Assembly: GCF_000143535.2 (NCBI RefSeq)
Contig: NC_037318.1
Location: forward strand, 2,046,001 to 2,110,000
Source of the DNA: Botrytis cinerea B05.10
Lineage: Eukaryota; Ascomycota; Leotiomycetes; Helotiales; Sclerotiniaceae
DNA: 64,000 nt
Direction: 5' to 3'
This document shows positions 1 to 11,591 of the stretch, piece by piece (position 1 is the first letter of the stretch; the number at the start of each line of letters is the position of its first letter). The notes beneath the pieces were generated by a model that was not told the origin of the DNA, did not search any database, and saw nothing but the letters and a program-made list of their open reading frames with translations. A program made the translations under genes and the position numbers.

Positions 1-708
1 GCCACCACCACTGCTGCCAATAGCTCCTCTGCGCGGGCCCGCTACCGCGAGGCTCGGGGAGTTCCCGATGACATCGGAAAGGCTACAAACAACGCCACCC
101 AAGATCGTTTCCGTGCCAAGAAAAAGGTAAAGACCACCTCAGCATGGAAGAATGCGAATCCGAAGGAGAAAGAGAGAATGTTGATCGCCGCGGCCAATGC
201 GGTCATGAAGGAGTAAGTTAGGACCCGCTTTGATTGGTTAGCTTCGATCTGAGAACTAATGTCGTTCTTTATATAGTAAGCCGGATGCTCGTGCTATTGG
301 TGCCGCCATCGGCATGAAGATGGGCTTGAGATTTGGAAAATGGAGAGAAATGGGAAAGGGGGAGAATGTAGAAGCGGAAGGAGGAGACGAAGAGGCAGAG
401 GAAGAGGATGCGGGAGCCGGCCCTGACGACGAGCCGGGTATGTGCGAATGTTCGGTATACTATGGAACAATGGTACTAACAAGTACAGGTGTTAAGGAAC
501 ATCGTCGGGAAGACGAGGACGACGACGAAGACGACCCCAACGGGGAGTATACCAAGCAGTATATGAGCCGTTCCATCCCTCGCCAAGTACGTATCAAACT
601 CTCGCCTCTACCTGGAAAATCAGCGGGTATACAGCGCTCAGAACTAACTCTCGATAAAGCGCGTTTAGGATGGCGTCGTCTTCTTCGGTACCCCGCTTTC
701 TTAGAGTA
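1..708 (+). CDS. Unrecognised acidic protein, 5'-truncated, multi-exon
   Basis: I do not recognise this protein. The reading frame is open from base 1, so the start lies outside the window. Exon 1 (1-230) is Arg/Lys/Ala-rich. A GT-AG intron (231-280) joins in phase to exon 2, which carries a Gly/Met/Lys segment (GAAIGMKMGLRFGKW) and then a Glu/Asp-rich stretch. A second intron (about 438-488) leads to exon 3, which has a long Asp/Glu run and ends near 586 at the residues SRSIPRQ. The 3' end is uncertain. Reading through gives a stop at 706-708. Splicing 587-634 and then the following repeated intron-like units keeps a frame open through several 36-46 nt exons to a stop near 1375. The acidic runs and basic patches could suit a nuclear protein, but that is only inference. 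Exons 1-3 are well supported by splice sites and phase. Confidence 0.6.
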
Positions 709-1310
709 AGTACTTTACACCTCAATACCCCTAATTGATTTGAACAATGGACTAGGTGTATAGAGCAACGCTAACTTCCGATCTGAAAAGTTTAGATCTC
801 TGGTGCCACCCTGCTCCGCTATGTTTTCCTTGGGTCAGTTTAGTACCCTCAAATTACCCCGACGCGTTTGAGCAATCAACAGGCCTAGAAAGTTGAAAGT
901 TAACCACTTATACAGGGAGTTTAGACTGCCGCTGCTGCCTCCGTGTTGTCGTGCCTTCTGGTTAGTACGATACCCCCCAGTGGCTCTACTTCGATAAGAC
1001 AATGGACAGAATACACGGAGCAACGCTGACCTCCGATTTAGCTTGTTCCATCTGCTGTCGTGTTTTTCGCCGCTCCTTTGCCTTCGGGTAAGTACAATTC
1101 TCCTCGACTACCCCGATTTAGACGGACAATCAAAGTTACCCTTTCGAGAAATCAAGCTAACGTGATGAAACTCAGGCTCTTTGTAAAGCTGCCGAAGGGC
1201 GCAATATCTGGACTTGTTTGGTAAGTGCGTATTAATATCCTAAATCCACCTAGACAATGGAAAGCTAAGAATATACTCTAGACCGACTTCCGCGAGCTGC
1301 TACAGGCTCA
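587..1310 (+). repeat. Periodic array of intron-like units (~127 bp period)
   Basis: Six diverged units start with a donor-like motif at 587 (GTACGT), 706 (GTAAGT), 834 (GTCAGT), 961 (GTTAGT), 1088 (GTAAGT) and 1221 (GTAAGT), so the spacing is 119, 128, 127, 127 and 133 bp. The units share an internal pattern (a CCTC..TACCCC block, then GACAATGGA-like, then AGCAACGCTAACTTCCGAT-like sequence with a branch-site CTAAC) and end in TTTAG or a similar acceptor. Between them lie 36-46 nt blocks rich in C, T and G (for example 796-833, 925-960, 1042-1087). They look like tandemly copied exon-intron units, or introner-like elements, at the 3' end of the preceding gene. Confidence 0.6.
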
Positions 1311-1574
1311 AATTAAACCAATTCTCCGCTCTCACATTATGTTCACACGTGCCAAGACTTCTTGACCTGATTTGAATGATATGTATTATGTATGACTAAC
1401 TGATTGGCTGACAGCCCGCTAACTGCTAGGTATTTATGTACGTGTTTTCTTGTGTATCGTTGCGTCTCATGGTAAACCGCCCAGTTCATCGCCAAAAACA
1501 AAAGCTATGAAAAAAGATTTATACTTTACATTTAGATATCCTACACCCTTCTCTATCTCCTCATCTAAGCATGT

Positions 1575-4500
1575 TCACTCGTCCTCAGTTACATCATTAA
1601 AAATATCTTCGACACCTGTCCATGCCTCTCCAGTGGCAGCCTTCTCTCGTTCGTTCCAATATTTGTCGTTAAAAGCCCAGTATTCCTCTCCAGTGATTGG
1701 GCATTTCGATTTCTCGAACCATTTAGGAACAAACTCTTCACCAAGCTGTTCACGTTCACGTCGTCTAGCACGTTGTTTTTGTTCAAGGCGATTCTTCTCA
1801 GTAGCAGCTAAATCGTACTCGCCATCTTCCATGGCACGCTGATCAGGTCTCAATCGAGAATCTGTTGGTGGCAACCAAGGGCGAAGGTTGTCGTTGATGT
1901 CATTGAATGTGAGGACGAAAGGAGTCAGATTGAATGGGATACCAGCTGGGCGTGGATTAGCTTCCCAGACTAAAAATGCTTGGCTTGGGTCATTGACACT
2001 GCCTCTACGGTGAGAAGAACCGGACTTAGGCTCCTCGACAGTTGCCTCGTAACCAGGCGTGAAACGAGCATAAATTTTACTGTTCCAGCGGCCACCAAGA
2101 CTGAAACGAGTCTGTCCGTTTGCATCGTTGACTCTCCCAGTAATATGATAAGCACTAGAAGCTGACCAACCTCGAGCCTTAAACTCGACTTTGCAAACTT
2201 CACCTGTTGTCCAATTCTTGATTTCCATTGGCCCATAATTGTCGACCACAGGGTTACCAGTGATGATTCCAACGACGGAAGATGTGACCTTTTTCCAGGT
2301 GTACAACTCTTCTGGTCCTCCAGGTGTGGGACGAAGTTTAAGAAACCAAGTACCGAGGGGGTTAATATCGAAAGACTTTCCATAAAATTTAGACTTCACA
2401 GCTGATTCCCCATAATAGGTCCATTTAGGAGACTCAGCCCAAGCAGCACCAACTGGTGGATGATGACTGACTTGCTCGATGAAGAAGCGATAGTTCTTAT
2501 CAGGACGAACATATTCAAAAGTTTCGCCAAGAAGGGGATTGAAAGGTTTTGCAACTCTGTCAATCGTCGATGCATACTCACTCGAGGCGAAAGCTGCAAC
2601 ATACACCATGCGCTCGATTGAGTCTGCTCGGTCTGCTGCAATATCTAAAAGATCTGCATATTCCATATCTTCACCACATCGATACAGTAATGACGTCGGT
2701 TCGTTGAAAGACACAGGAAGTGTCATTTTAGTCATGTCCTTGCCAATCATAGATTTAAGAATACCCTTGAAAAGTATTAGTGAAGTTGGAATAAAACGAG
2801 CTCAAGTACATACCCATAGAGAAATCTTTGGACGATCATCAGCATCCATCTTTAGACGAGTTCTTATGCCATTTTCGTATCCCTTAAAGGCAGAACTGAT
2901 GTCTAGCCCATCAACTTTCACATGTTCATCCTCCTCTACCTCTTCAGTTACACCTACGACAGGGCTCGAAAGTGGTAAAGCTTTGACTATTTCGACTTGT
3001 CCGGCATCAACGGCGTCGAAGAATTCGTCATCTTCGTCTGAGTCTGAATCAGACATATCAGGGATATCTTCAGCATTCGATTTCTGTCGCAATGAGCTTT
3101 TGCTAGTCGGTACGTGTCTCAAAGGAGCGGTCCCGTCATCATTGAGAGAAACATCATCAAGAGCCTCAACTATCTCAGCTTTTGCTGCCAATTCACCTCT
3201 ACTAGCCGGTCTAGATGCCGACCGAGTGACTTCACGAAGTGCTCGTTTTGTAATCTTTCTCTTCTCCTCCGATTCGCCCATACGAGCCATTAATTCATCC
3301 TGTTCACGAGCTACTTGAGCCATGCTTTCTTCCCACATCCTTCGCATATGCTCTTCCCGATCAAGACGGTGTTGCCAATATGCATCTCTATCTTTGGAAA
3401 TTTTCAAAAGATCGCCAACAAGACCCTTGAGATTACGAATGGCCGAATCATATGTGGCGGTTGCTTGGTTCGCAACTGGGTCAGAAATGACGAGATTTGG
3501 ATTTCTGGATTGCTCTACTTGTAAAGCGGCGTTGACTTGTCCCATGAGTTCGAGTTGTAGTCGAGCAGATTGAGCCGTTATTTCAAAAGCATCCTTACCT
3601 GCCGGCATTTCGTGTTCACTAGAGCCATCTCCATATTCATCATCATCATCATCTCCATTCACAGGTCCAGTTCCAATATGACTTGGTATTCTGCTTCCTT
3701 CGCCAATGAAGCTTGCGTTGTATGATCCATAGTTAGTTTCTTCTTCATCGCCAATACTACCAGCAGTGCTGGTAAATGCGACTCTTGGACTTGCAATCCT
3801 GCTTAGGCTATTCTGTGGCATAAGCCTGCTACCTTGAATGCTCTCACGGCGCGATTCCGTATAGGCAAGAGATGGCTCGTTGAGACCATTGCTGTCAAAT
3901 GTTTCCTTGGATCCACTACCAGATTGCTCTTTTGCTTGCTGTAACAGTTCTAATCTCTTGGCCTCTTGTTTTTCCTCTTCCTTGGCTTGATCCTTAGTCC
4001 ATTGAATAGAATTATTCAGCGCCCAAAACCACCTTTTAGCTTCAACTTCATGGTTCGCTTTGAGATGGTATTTAACGGATGATTTTCCAATAATTTCGAA
4101 CTTGGTCTTTTCTGTGGGATCCATGTTGAGTTTTGCGATACGCATATTAATTGCACCTCGACAAGCAGATCCGGCATCGTCCTGGTGTTTGGAATAACTT
4201 AGGATGCCGTCTTCCAAGGTGAACCAACGTAATTGATAACCTTTGCGATAATTTGTCCACTTTTTTAGATAACCTTGCATTTCTCGGCCCTCCTTTCCAG
4301 CTAGTGCATCTGACGGGTTGGCATTGACTGCTCCTTGTTGAGATACATTCCCGAGAACAGCTTTCTCTTGGATTCCTCGTTGAGCGGCAACTGCAGCAGG
4401 AGACTTCTTTAACATAGCTTTGGTCGCATCATCTTTTGTATAATCTTGCGGTAGTTTTCCTTTTCGGTCGCGACGGAACGGATCAGCACCATGTAACAGC

Positions 4501-5530
4501 AACACTTGTATGAGTTCAATATTCTTTTTTCTGGAAGCTTCATGGAGTAAAGTGCCACCAGCTTGTACCGTGATTGGGTCTGAAGTGAACTCTCCGCCAT
4601 TGATATCCAAGACTGTTTTGACTCGAGGTTCCTCCAAAATTTCGCCCAATGTTTTATAGTCTCCGTACGCAACCAGTTCATGTATTTGCTTTATCTTAGC
4701 ATCCACAAACATGGAACGAGAGAGCTGTAGTTGCTGGAAAATATCGGGTGTTCGAGCAAGGTCGAGAGGTAGGCGGCCCGCATAATTTGGTAAAGAATCA
4801 TTGATACCGGGCTGCCCAAGAAGCAAGCGTACAATAGGACCACGACCTAAGCTTGCAGCAAGGTGAAGAGCTGTATTCCCATCACGATCTTTTGCATTGA
4901 CATCGATTGTTCCCGCTCCATCAGATAACACATACTCGATTACTTGTTGTTCAGCACATTGAATAGCTAAGTGCAGGATGGTGGTATCTTCCAAATTGGT
5001 TGAAACGGTTGCGAAGCTAGAGATGCTCATGCGACTACCATCAGACTCACGGATTGCCTTTGAGATTGCTGCTGTATCTCCGTTCTTCAATGCCTCAAAT
5101 ATCTTGAACTTTCGAACAGTCTGCTCGATGGACATCGTCTTGTCGGGTGATAAAGTAGCCGTGGTCCGCGGATGGACGCTAGAAACTGATCTCATGAGTC
5201 CTGTTGCACTGGTCGATTTCTTCGAAGAATGTCCGACAGTGGGCTGAAACGGTGCAGCTGGAAACGTGGGTGAGTGTGCCGTGGTCGCAGGCGACGTCGG
5301 GGCTTGATATTCTACATTCTCGTCATCCTTCCCCTCTCTCCTGCTGCGCAGCAGAGATAAGGCAGATGATTTACTGCGTTTGTGACTAAGAAAATAAGGA
5401 TTAGCAGGTTGTCACTGTCCACAGTAACGCCCAAGATAATTTGAGACCTGAAGAAAGAGGGGGTAGCGCTTCCCGCGGCATGATCAAATTTAATAGTTCT
5501 TACTTACGTTGACTCAACGGGGTCTGTCAT
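1575..5530 (-). CDS. Oxysterol-binding protein, Osh1/OSBP type (ankyrin-PH-FFAT-ORD)
   Basis: This is a lipid-transfer protein predicted to move sterol and PI4P at ER contact sites. I splice three exons on the minus strand: 5530-5508 (starts MTDPVEST), 5385-2814 and 2765-1575. The introns are 5386-5507 and 2766-2813, both GT-AG and in phase, giving about 1261 residues, which is normal for long fungal Osh proteins. Ankyrin repeats lie around residues 140-320 ([24 protein letters not shown]). A PH domain spans about 375-475 ([18 protein letters not shown]). An FFAT-like motif within an acidic stretch (DEDDEFFDA, near 795) should bind VAP/Scs2 in the ER. The ORD fills 866-1261 and carries the diagnostic EQVSHHPPV at about 962-970. 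The start is chosen because the tiny first exon restores a methionine with consensus splicing. It is not obviously linked functionally to its neighbours. Confidence 0.95.
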
Positions 5531-7106
5531 TATCGACACTTTTCTTCTATCTCCAGCTCAATTTTCTGCTGCGTCGGTCACAGTGTCGAGTTGTGTGCCA
5601 ACGAGCAAGTTATTCGGGGGGTAAATGCCAACTTTGTGGCTAAGCTCAAATGCTCGTCAGTACCTTCCCGCCCAAGTTTGAAGAACTTTGGTTGGGAAGA
5701 GATGAGGCTTAGAGTGGTGAGAGAGCGAAAGAAAAGTTGAGAATCTGATGTTGAAAATTTAAATCCTCAGGAAAAGGTACAATTACTCCCTAAATATCTC
5801 GAGGAAGCAATTATCAATTAAATTATGTAGCTTTTCTGAATAAAGCAATAGATTTAACAATGATGTAGCGAATGTGGAGAAAAATATCACGTGTGTATGT
5901 GGTCGGGGCTCGGAGAAACAATTTAACGAGCAGAGCTTATTTTCATGTGAATGTTCATTTCTAGCATGAACCCTTCATGAACACATTAGTTGGAGGATCT
6001 CTAGAGGTGAAAGGTTAAATTTCTCAACTCCTCAGGAATATTAAGCTTAGTTTCGCAAAATTCTCGGATTTGCTTTTGTATGTTCTCAAATAGCGGTAAA
6101 CTTCATTGAACGTGCTTGCTTTAACAGCTTAACTGCCTCACCAAAGATTCCAAGAATGTCGAAAGACTGATATTCATGCTTGCATTCTGGGGAAAGTACA
6201 AAGATTACTGCAAGAGTCATTCAGAGGGGGACACACACTGGTTGCTAGCTAGCCTAAGAGCTAACTTACATATCGTTTCTCTTCATAATATCAAATCAAT
6301 TTATTCCTTCATATTTTGATCCTAAGAAGTTGATGTAAACTAGAAAGATATAGTTCTCAAAATGATGGTTTGACCTTTGTTATATGGGGTTTGTTGTTTT
6401 GTCTAAAATATTAATATGTAGAACACATCGTAACTCCTGGGACCTTTTGTTAACATCATTGACATCTGTTTGACTTCTACCAATGAGTTAGTTGATGATG
6501 GACTAATGTATTTTTACAGCTTGATTCAACTGTTACCACATTAGTGATTTGATTGGTATTCCAGTCAAGGGCCTTTAAACTCTATACATTCTTACCAAGA
6601 GTAAAACCAGGCATTATTAGGTAGGTATCGTAAGTTAGAGCAGGAAGTGTTCTTATATTTTTCTCATCCATTCATCCAATACCAGTAGAAGCTTCTGCAG
6701 CCTGGCAATATCTAGAAAAGAACCAATATTTCAATAGGACGAGAGGACCTAGAGTTTTTGAGGGCTTTTCTGACCTCACTTACACACCTGTTGACTCTCC
6801 AGACAGCCTTCCATCTCTTGCTTGTTCCCTGTTGTTTTGAAGTGAATCTCAAAGATGTTAATTTTAACTGACGTTACCTAATTCCTTCATCTTTCAGCTT
6901 CTAATTCTAATCTTGAAAAAGCTACTATCAAATTTGAATTCAATGTGAATTACCTGTATAATGCTACTTTTCTATCCTATTGGTTTTCAAGGTTGATATT
7001 ATCCCATCGTATCTACCCCAGACTACCTGAGTATGCCATAGACTCTTTAGTTCTTTTGTTTAACTTTGGAACCAGTGAAATTTGGTCTCATCCGTTTATT
7101 GAAAGG

Positions 7107-7157
<51 letters not shown>

Positions 7158-7562
7158 GCACTTTCAAGTAACTGAGGATTCTTTGGAGTGATGTTTGAAG
7201 CTTTAGAATTGGCATCAAGGTGAATGTAATAAGTTGATTTTATGACTCAAACCCAGGTCTCTGATCCTCGATTTAAAATTTAAGTTAATACCTAGGTAGT
7301 CACTAATAAATAAAATAAGGCTATGCTGTCTCAGCCTCGGATAATTTTGAAGATTTTAATCTTCTTCTTCTTGTGCACTAGCCCTGAAGTTTGTGTCCTT
7401 CTGCCAATCGCTTTTTTGTTTTATTATCAAGTTCTCCTTTTCTTTACATGATTCTGAGGACAACCTGGAGACCTGTATAGTCGAATCACTCTTGTCTAAC
7501 TATCTACCTACCTACCTACCTTCCATACTTAAAAACTCTTTTAGAATCCTTTTATTTTCAAC
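5531..7562. other. Intergenic region with no supported gene
   Basis: About 2 kb of moderately AT-rich DNA. The first few hundred bases upstream of 5530 are the likely promoter of the Osh1-type gene. I see no convincing coding sequence. An apparent ORF around 6945-7175 is created by the GA microsatellite. A short (CTAC)n tract lies near 7500-7522. Confidence 0.6.
7111..7154. repeat. (GA)22 microsatellite
   Basis: A perfect run of 22 GA dinucleotides flanked by ordinary sequence. Such tracts are length-variable in natural populations. Confidence 0.97.
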
Positions 7563-7730
7563 ATGGAGTCGATTGCGATAATGCGAAGAGTACAACCACC
7601 AGAATATGCATTAGACATTCTTCTGCTTTTGCGCGCCTTGATCATCCTCATCTTCTTGTGGACTATGGTAGTCATATGGAGCGGCTGGTATAACGGCAGA
7701 CTAGGCTACCAGCGAATCACAAATTCTTAA
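7563..7730 (+). CDS. Possible 55-residue single-pass membrane microprotein
   Basis: An ATG at 7563 opens a 56-codon frame ending in TAA at 7728-7730. The product begins MESIAIMRRVQPPEYALDI. It then has a strongly hydrophobic segment of about 22 residues (roughly 19-40, including LIILIFLWTMVVIW) and a short polar tail ending GYQRITNS. The basic N-terminus followed by one hydrophobic helix is what a small tail- or signal-anchored membrane protein looks like. I recognise no family. It stands alone in gene-poor DNA, and a frame of this length can arise by chance. It is offered as a candidate only. Confidence 0.3.
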   Translation: MESIAIMRRVQPPEYALDILLLLRALIILIFLWTMVVIWSGWYNGRLGYQRITNS

Positions 7731-9505
7731 GTGATTGTTGTTGTCAGGTGGATATATGCAATACCCCTTAACCATGCGCTCAACTAATCGTATTAGATAA
7801 TATATGAAGATCTGCAATAATTCTTGAGGAAATTTCTTCTTTCATATCAATGAAATCGATAAGCTTGCTCCATTGGCAAGATACAAGCACTATATCTAAT
7901 GGAAGATCTTTGTGTAAGTTATCTCTCTTCCTAGTCTTTATACAAGAGCAATTTATCAAGTACCAGTTCTCGATCTCCTTAACCACTGATTTGAGTAGCT
8001 GCTGACCACCTACCTACCTACAGTACCTTACCTCGAATCTGTGGATGAAGCTAGTAATATCTCCACAACCTTCAAAATTGCCTCTGCCACCAGAAAAACT
8101 TTAGCCTATGGAGGCAAGGATGTTATAATTCGAGGAAAGCAGAATCGAATACAAGAACTAATATCAAACTCTTTCCAAAACTTTGACTTAAAGATCATGA
8201 TCATGTATCCGGGTGATCATATGTTGGTGAAGCATACATGTCCAATGTGGCACGCAGGTACTATTGATTCCACGATGAAGGATCTGTTATTTACTACTTC
8301 TCACTGCTGTCGGTGCTCAATACTTGGACTATGCCTCAGATGGTGTTGCTTTCTTTCATGTTAGACCGTGAAGTTTGCGTGCATATTAATTGCTTCGTGC
8401 AAACGATGCACTACCCCTCAATGGTTGCATGGGTCTGAAGGATTATGCTAGATCTTGTGTTAAGTAAAAAAATGCTGACTGGCTCATTGATGAAGATGCG
8501 TTCGGTATTTGTAAGTCTTTATGAATGATACTTACTTGCTGCACATAAATATTCAAAGCTGTCTACATCTAAATAGCTTGAAGCTATTATGTTAGAGGTG
8601 AGTCATTAATACTGGTGGGCTTAGAGGACTGTAATACTGATCCATGAACAGGTAAAAAGGGCATCGCTGATCTGCCATCGATAGCGATATCAAACTTTCG
8701 AATGTTGGCATTCGTATCTTGGTGTTCTACAGAACTACTTCATACCAAAATCAACACCAGCAAGTACAATCGAGTTCAAAGACCAGGAAAGCACCGCCCA
8801 AGATATCCCTGCCATCGAAGTTCTAAGTGAAAAGATCGACATACCACGATCAACACCAGCAAAACTTAACAACTCACAAACCGTCAAAATGTCCAATGAG
8901 ATAATTCTTCTGCGGGAAGGCCGGGGACTTTGGTAGGTTATCATGTAATGATCTATGATTTTGGACTCTTACTAACACAGACCAGGACCCTTCGCACGTC
9001 AAAATTGCTCTCAGTAGTACCCAGCTTGAGGGTCTCAGCAAGCATTCATGCAAAAATTCACTATCGCCGTAATCGATAGTCCAGCTGCCTGCGTGCGTCG
9101 GCGTTGCTTCATTCTACAGTGCACATCTTCCCCTTGGCAAACCTTGTCAGCGATGATTTCTTGGTGGTCATACTTATGTAATAGGTTTCAAAATTCACTT
9201 CTCACACATATATCCAGTTGTTGTGGTTACGCTTAGAATAGGCGAATTCATTTTCTGTCTACAGAAAATTGATCCCTGTTGACCATTATTCCCTGTATGA
9301 AAGGGCATACAGCATAGCTACTGTCTCCAGATGCACAGCAAACAAAAAGAAGAAAAAGGACCCCGCAAGAATCATATCGTAAACACCACTTCATCATCCC
9401 GTAAACATGTCTATGGTCATCTCTTCTCATTGCCAACCGCAATTGTTGACGTTGAGTAACTTCCCTCCCCCAGTTATTGATGTACTACCTAGCTTCCATT
9501 TGAAC
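7731..9505. other. Intergenic region, possible gene relic near 8685-8938
   Basis: No complete gene is supported. A plus-strand frame open from 8685 to 8938 reads like protein and contains the motif IP(K/R)STPA twice, but it has no start of its own and no clear upstream exon. The frame at 8041-8364 lacks an ATG at its start. The rest shows nothing. Confidence 0.4.
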
Positions 9506-10320
9506 TTAGGTCAGAAACTCTTTTTTCCAGACTCCCCGAAGTCTGAGGTCATATTCGCTACCGCGAAATATCTTGATCTCATCTCCCTCAGACTTGTTGG
9601 CTTCATCATAGACCTGGTAGTATAGCTGCCACTTCTCTGAATTTGTGTTAGAAACATTCTATCAATAGAGGAGTAATGGAACTTACTGAATTTTAACGTG
9701 TGGATTGCAGCCGCTAACTTCATCTGAGGGAAGTTACATCCATCAATAGACATTGTGACCTTGAGTTTATACAGGTCGAATGTGTCGATGATTGCGAACA
9801 GCTTCTTTGTGCAGCTAACACGATTGTTGTACCACTCCTTAGGCTCTGTACGGGGCCATGGTGCATGGATCTTGATCGTCAACTTCTTGACGGACTTGTA
9901 TTCTGGCAATGCGGCACGAAGAGCCAACATATCAGTTGGCTTATCATCCGTGAAGGGACATAGCTCAATGAAAATTGAGATCTCCTTGTTGTCGATAATT
10001 GTGATAGAGGGGTGCTGCGTCAATGCACTCAGATCAACAAGTGGCTTAGGCTTGTACTTGTGCTTGGGCGCAGTGATGCTCATAGAGCCATCAGTCTTGT
10101 TCGAATAGAAAAAAGCTGCCGCGGAAGGGCGCATGGCCTGAGTAGGCACAGAGGTAGTCGCAGTCAAAGACTTAACAGCCTTCTCCTTCTTGAAGAATGC
10201 AGCAGTTGAAGGGCGCATGGCTGGGGCTGCGTTATCGAGAGTTTTCTCCTCCTGGAGTGGTGCAGTGCTTGTTTGACTCATGGCTGAAGATGAGTTACCG
10301 TTGGAGTTCTGAGATTGCAT
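9506..10320 (-). CDS. Uncharacterised paralogue family member A
   Basis: This is the first of six related genes in this cluster, and I recognise no named family. I splice two exons, 10320-9687 and 9636-9506, around a 50 bp GT-AG intron (9637-9686). The spliced frame restores the conserved C-terminus, whereas reading through loses it. The product is about 254 residues. Residues 1-80 are a low-complexity leader with two copies of an AMRPS(T/A)AAFF repeat. The shared domain follows: a beta-strand block with hydrophobic/acidic alternation, a block LRAALPEYKSVKKLTIKIHA, a block ending CNFPQMKLAAAIHTL, and a final block KWQLYYQVYDE...LRGVWKKEF. There is no signal peptide or membrane segment, so it is probably intracellular. 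The intron is absent from the clearly intact single-exon copies, which suggests intron gain here or loss elsewhere. Confidence 0.75.
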
Positions 10321-11117
10321 TTTTAATTAGGGAACTTGCAGATAGTTGGTTGTAAATATGGATTGAATAGTAGTGAAGATGTTTGAAGTAGATGATCGAG
10401 TAATGAGCCCAAAAGGAATATTCTTTTGTTTTTTGAGGGACTCAGCTTGATGTAGGTTAAAGGAAGATGTTGTAAGGAAGAAGAAATCGTTTCTCCAGGA
10501 CAGAAGAAGCCTTAAGTAGCCTTTCTCCAAAACAGTCGACTGCGACTAGTGTCTAGTGCATCTGCAGATAAATTATTACGGTCAAAACATGATGTTATAC
10601 GGTAGGTTTCCCCACTATAACTGAACGGATCAAATGCAATATGATAAATAATTAGGTCGCTTAATTGAAAATGATTTACAGTACAGCAGCGAGTTTCAAG
10701 GGAATGTCACTAGACTAGCCTACAGGCGAGCTGATAACGACTCAGTACTGCAGTTCATCACTATTGAGATTATGTGATTAGGTGACGAAGATCAAAAGAG
10801 AAGTCAACTTGTGGCTCGAAAATGTTGGAAAATCAAGACTTGGAGGCTAATCTACAAGAGTCCGGCCTCATGGAGCGTTCTATCTGAAGAGCTAATGTAG
10901 ATTAATTTCACAGAATTGATGATCACAGTAAGTAAGGTACATCACGGTAATGCTTAGGGTTGAAATTGTTATATGTAAAAAAAATGCAATATTATTGAGG
11001 GTTAAGAGCAGGCGTCCGATCTCTGAAACGGCAGTGAAGCCAAGCTAGCGATTCTATTCAAGAATACTCAAGATCTTACGTGCAAGAACTGATTTCATCC
11101 GAGTAAAAACATGCTCG
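10321..11117. other. Intergenic region; right part holds the decayed tail of copy B
   Basis: Bases 10321-10560 are probably the promoter and 5' leader of copy A. The stretch 10980-11117 includes the out-of-frame remainder of copy B (see that entry). Nothing else is supported. Confidence 0.5.
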
Positions 11118-11591
11118 TCAAATCGTTCTCACGGCAGTGAATCGCTTGATGTCCTGGAAACTGTTTAACATAGACATAATACTCTGGATGGTCTCTCTAC
11201 GTTGATAACTCTCGTCAGTGTCTAGTTCTGAAAGCTCGTCGTGGAATGTGACATGAATAAAACGTGTGAAGAAGTCATACTCTGGGAGTAGTTCAAGGAG
11301 AGTTGGAACATCCGTGGGATGCTGACCGATTCTGGGATGGAAATCGACATTAACCATCAACATTTGGCCAAAGAGCTTGACTGCTGGATGACGAGGGAGT
11401 GTTGCTCGATAGTTGCTCATCTGATCTCTCTTGATCTGCTGTATCTTCTCCTTGCTGATCTGGTTACTAGCTTTCTGCTGAGATTCTGGTGTTGTCTGAA
11501 GCGGGTCGATAGGCTCGATGTTTCCTCTAGTAGAGCCAATCTGGAAAGACCAACTCATCTTGAACATCGACCAATCCTTGTTGGAAGGCAT
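11118..11591 (-). pseudogene. Paralogue family member B, frameshifted and C-terminally broken
   Basis: The open frame encodes 157 residues starting MPSNKDWSMFKMSW. The first family block (GQMLMVNVDFHPRI), the second (LLELLPEYDFFTRFIHVTF) and the start of the third (SIMSMLNSFQDIKRF) are recognisable. The frame then ends abruptly (AVRTI stop) just where the conserved F-Q-x-K-L-A-A block should come. In the next frame the sequence continues immediately with a matching segment (FDEHVFTRMKSVLARK), so a one-base shift near 11120-11135 separates the two halves. Further stops follow. This is best read as a recent pseudogene. An intron with donor GTGAGA was considered, but it does not restore the block. 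Confidence 0.6.

Noticed and set aside
6945..7175. Plus-strand ORF through the GA repeat
   Set aside because: The frame is extended by the (GA)22 microsatellite, which has no stops; the product is low-complexity.
8041..8364. Plus-strand ORF of 107 codons
   Set aside because: It opens with GTG rather than ATG and has no recognisable motif or upstream exon.
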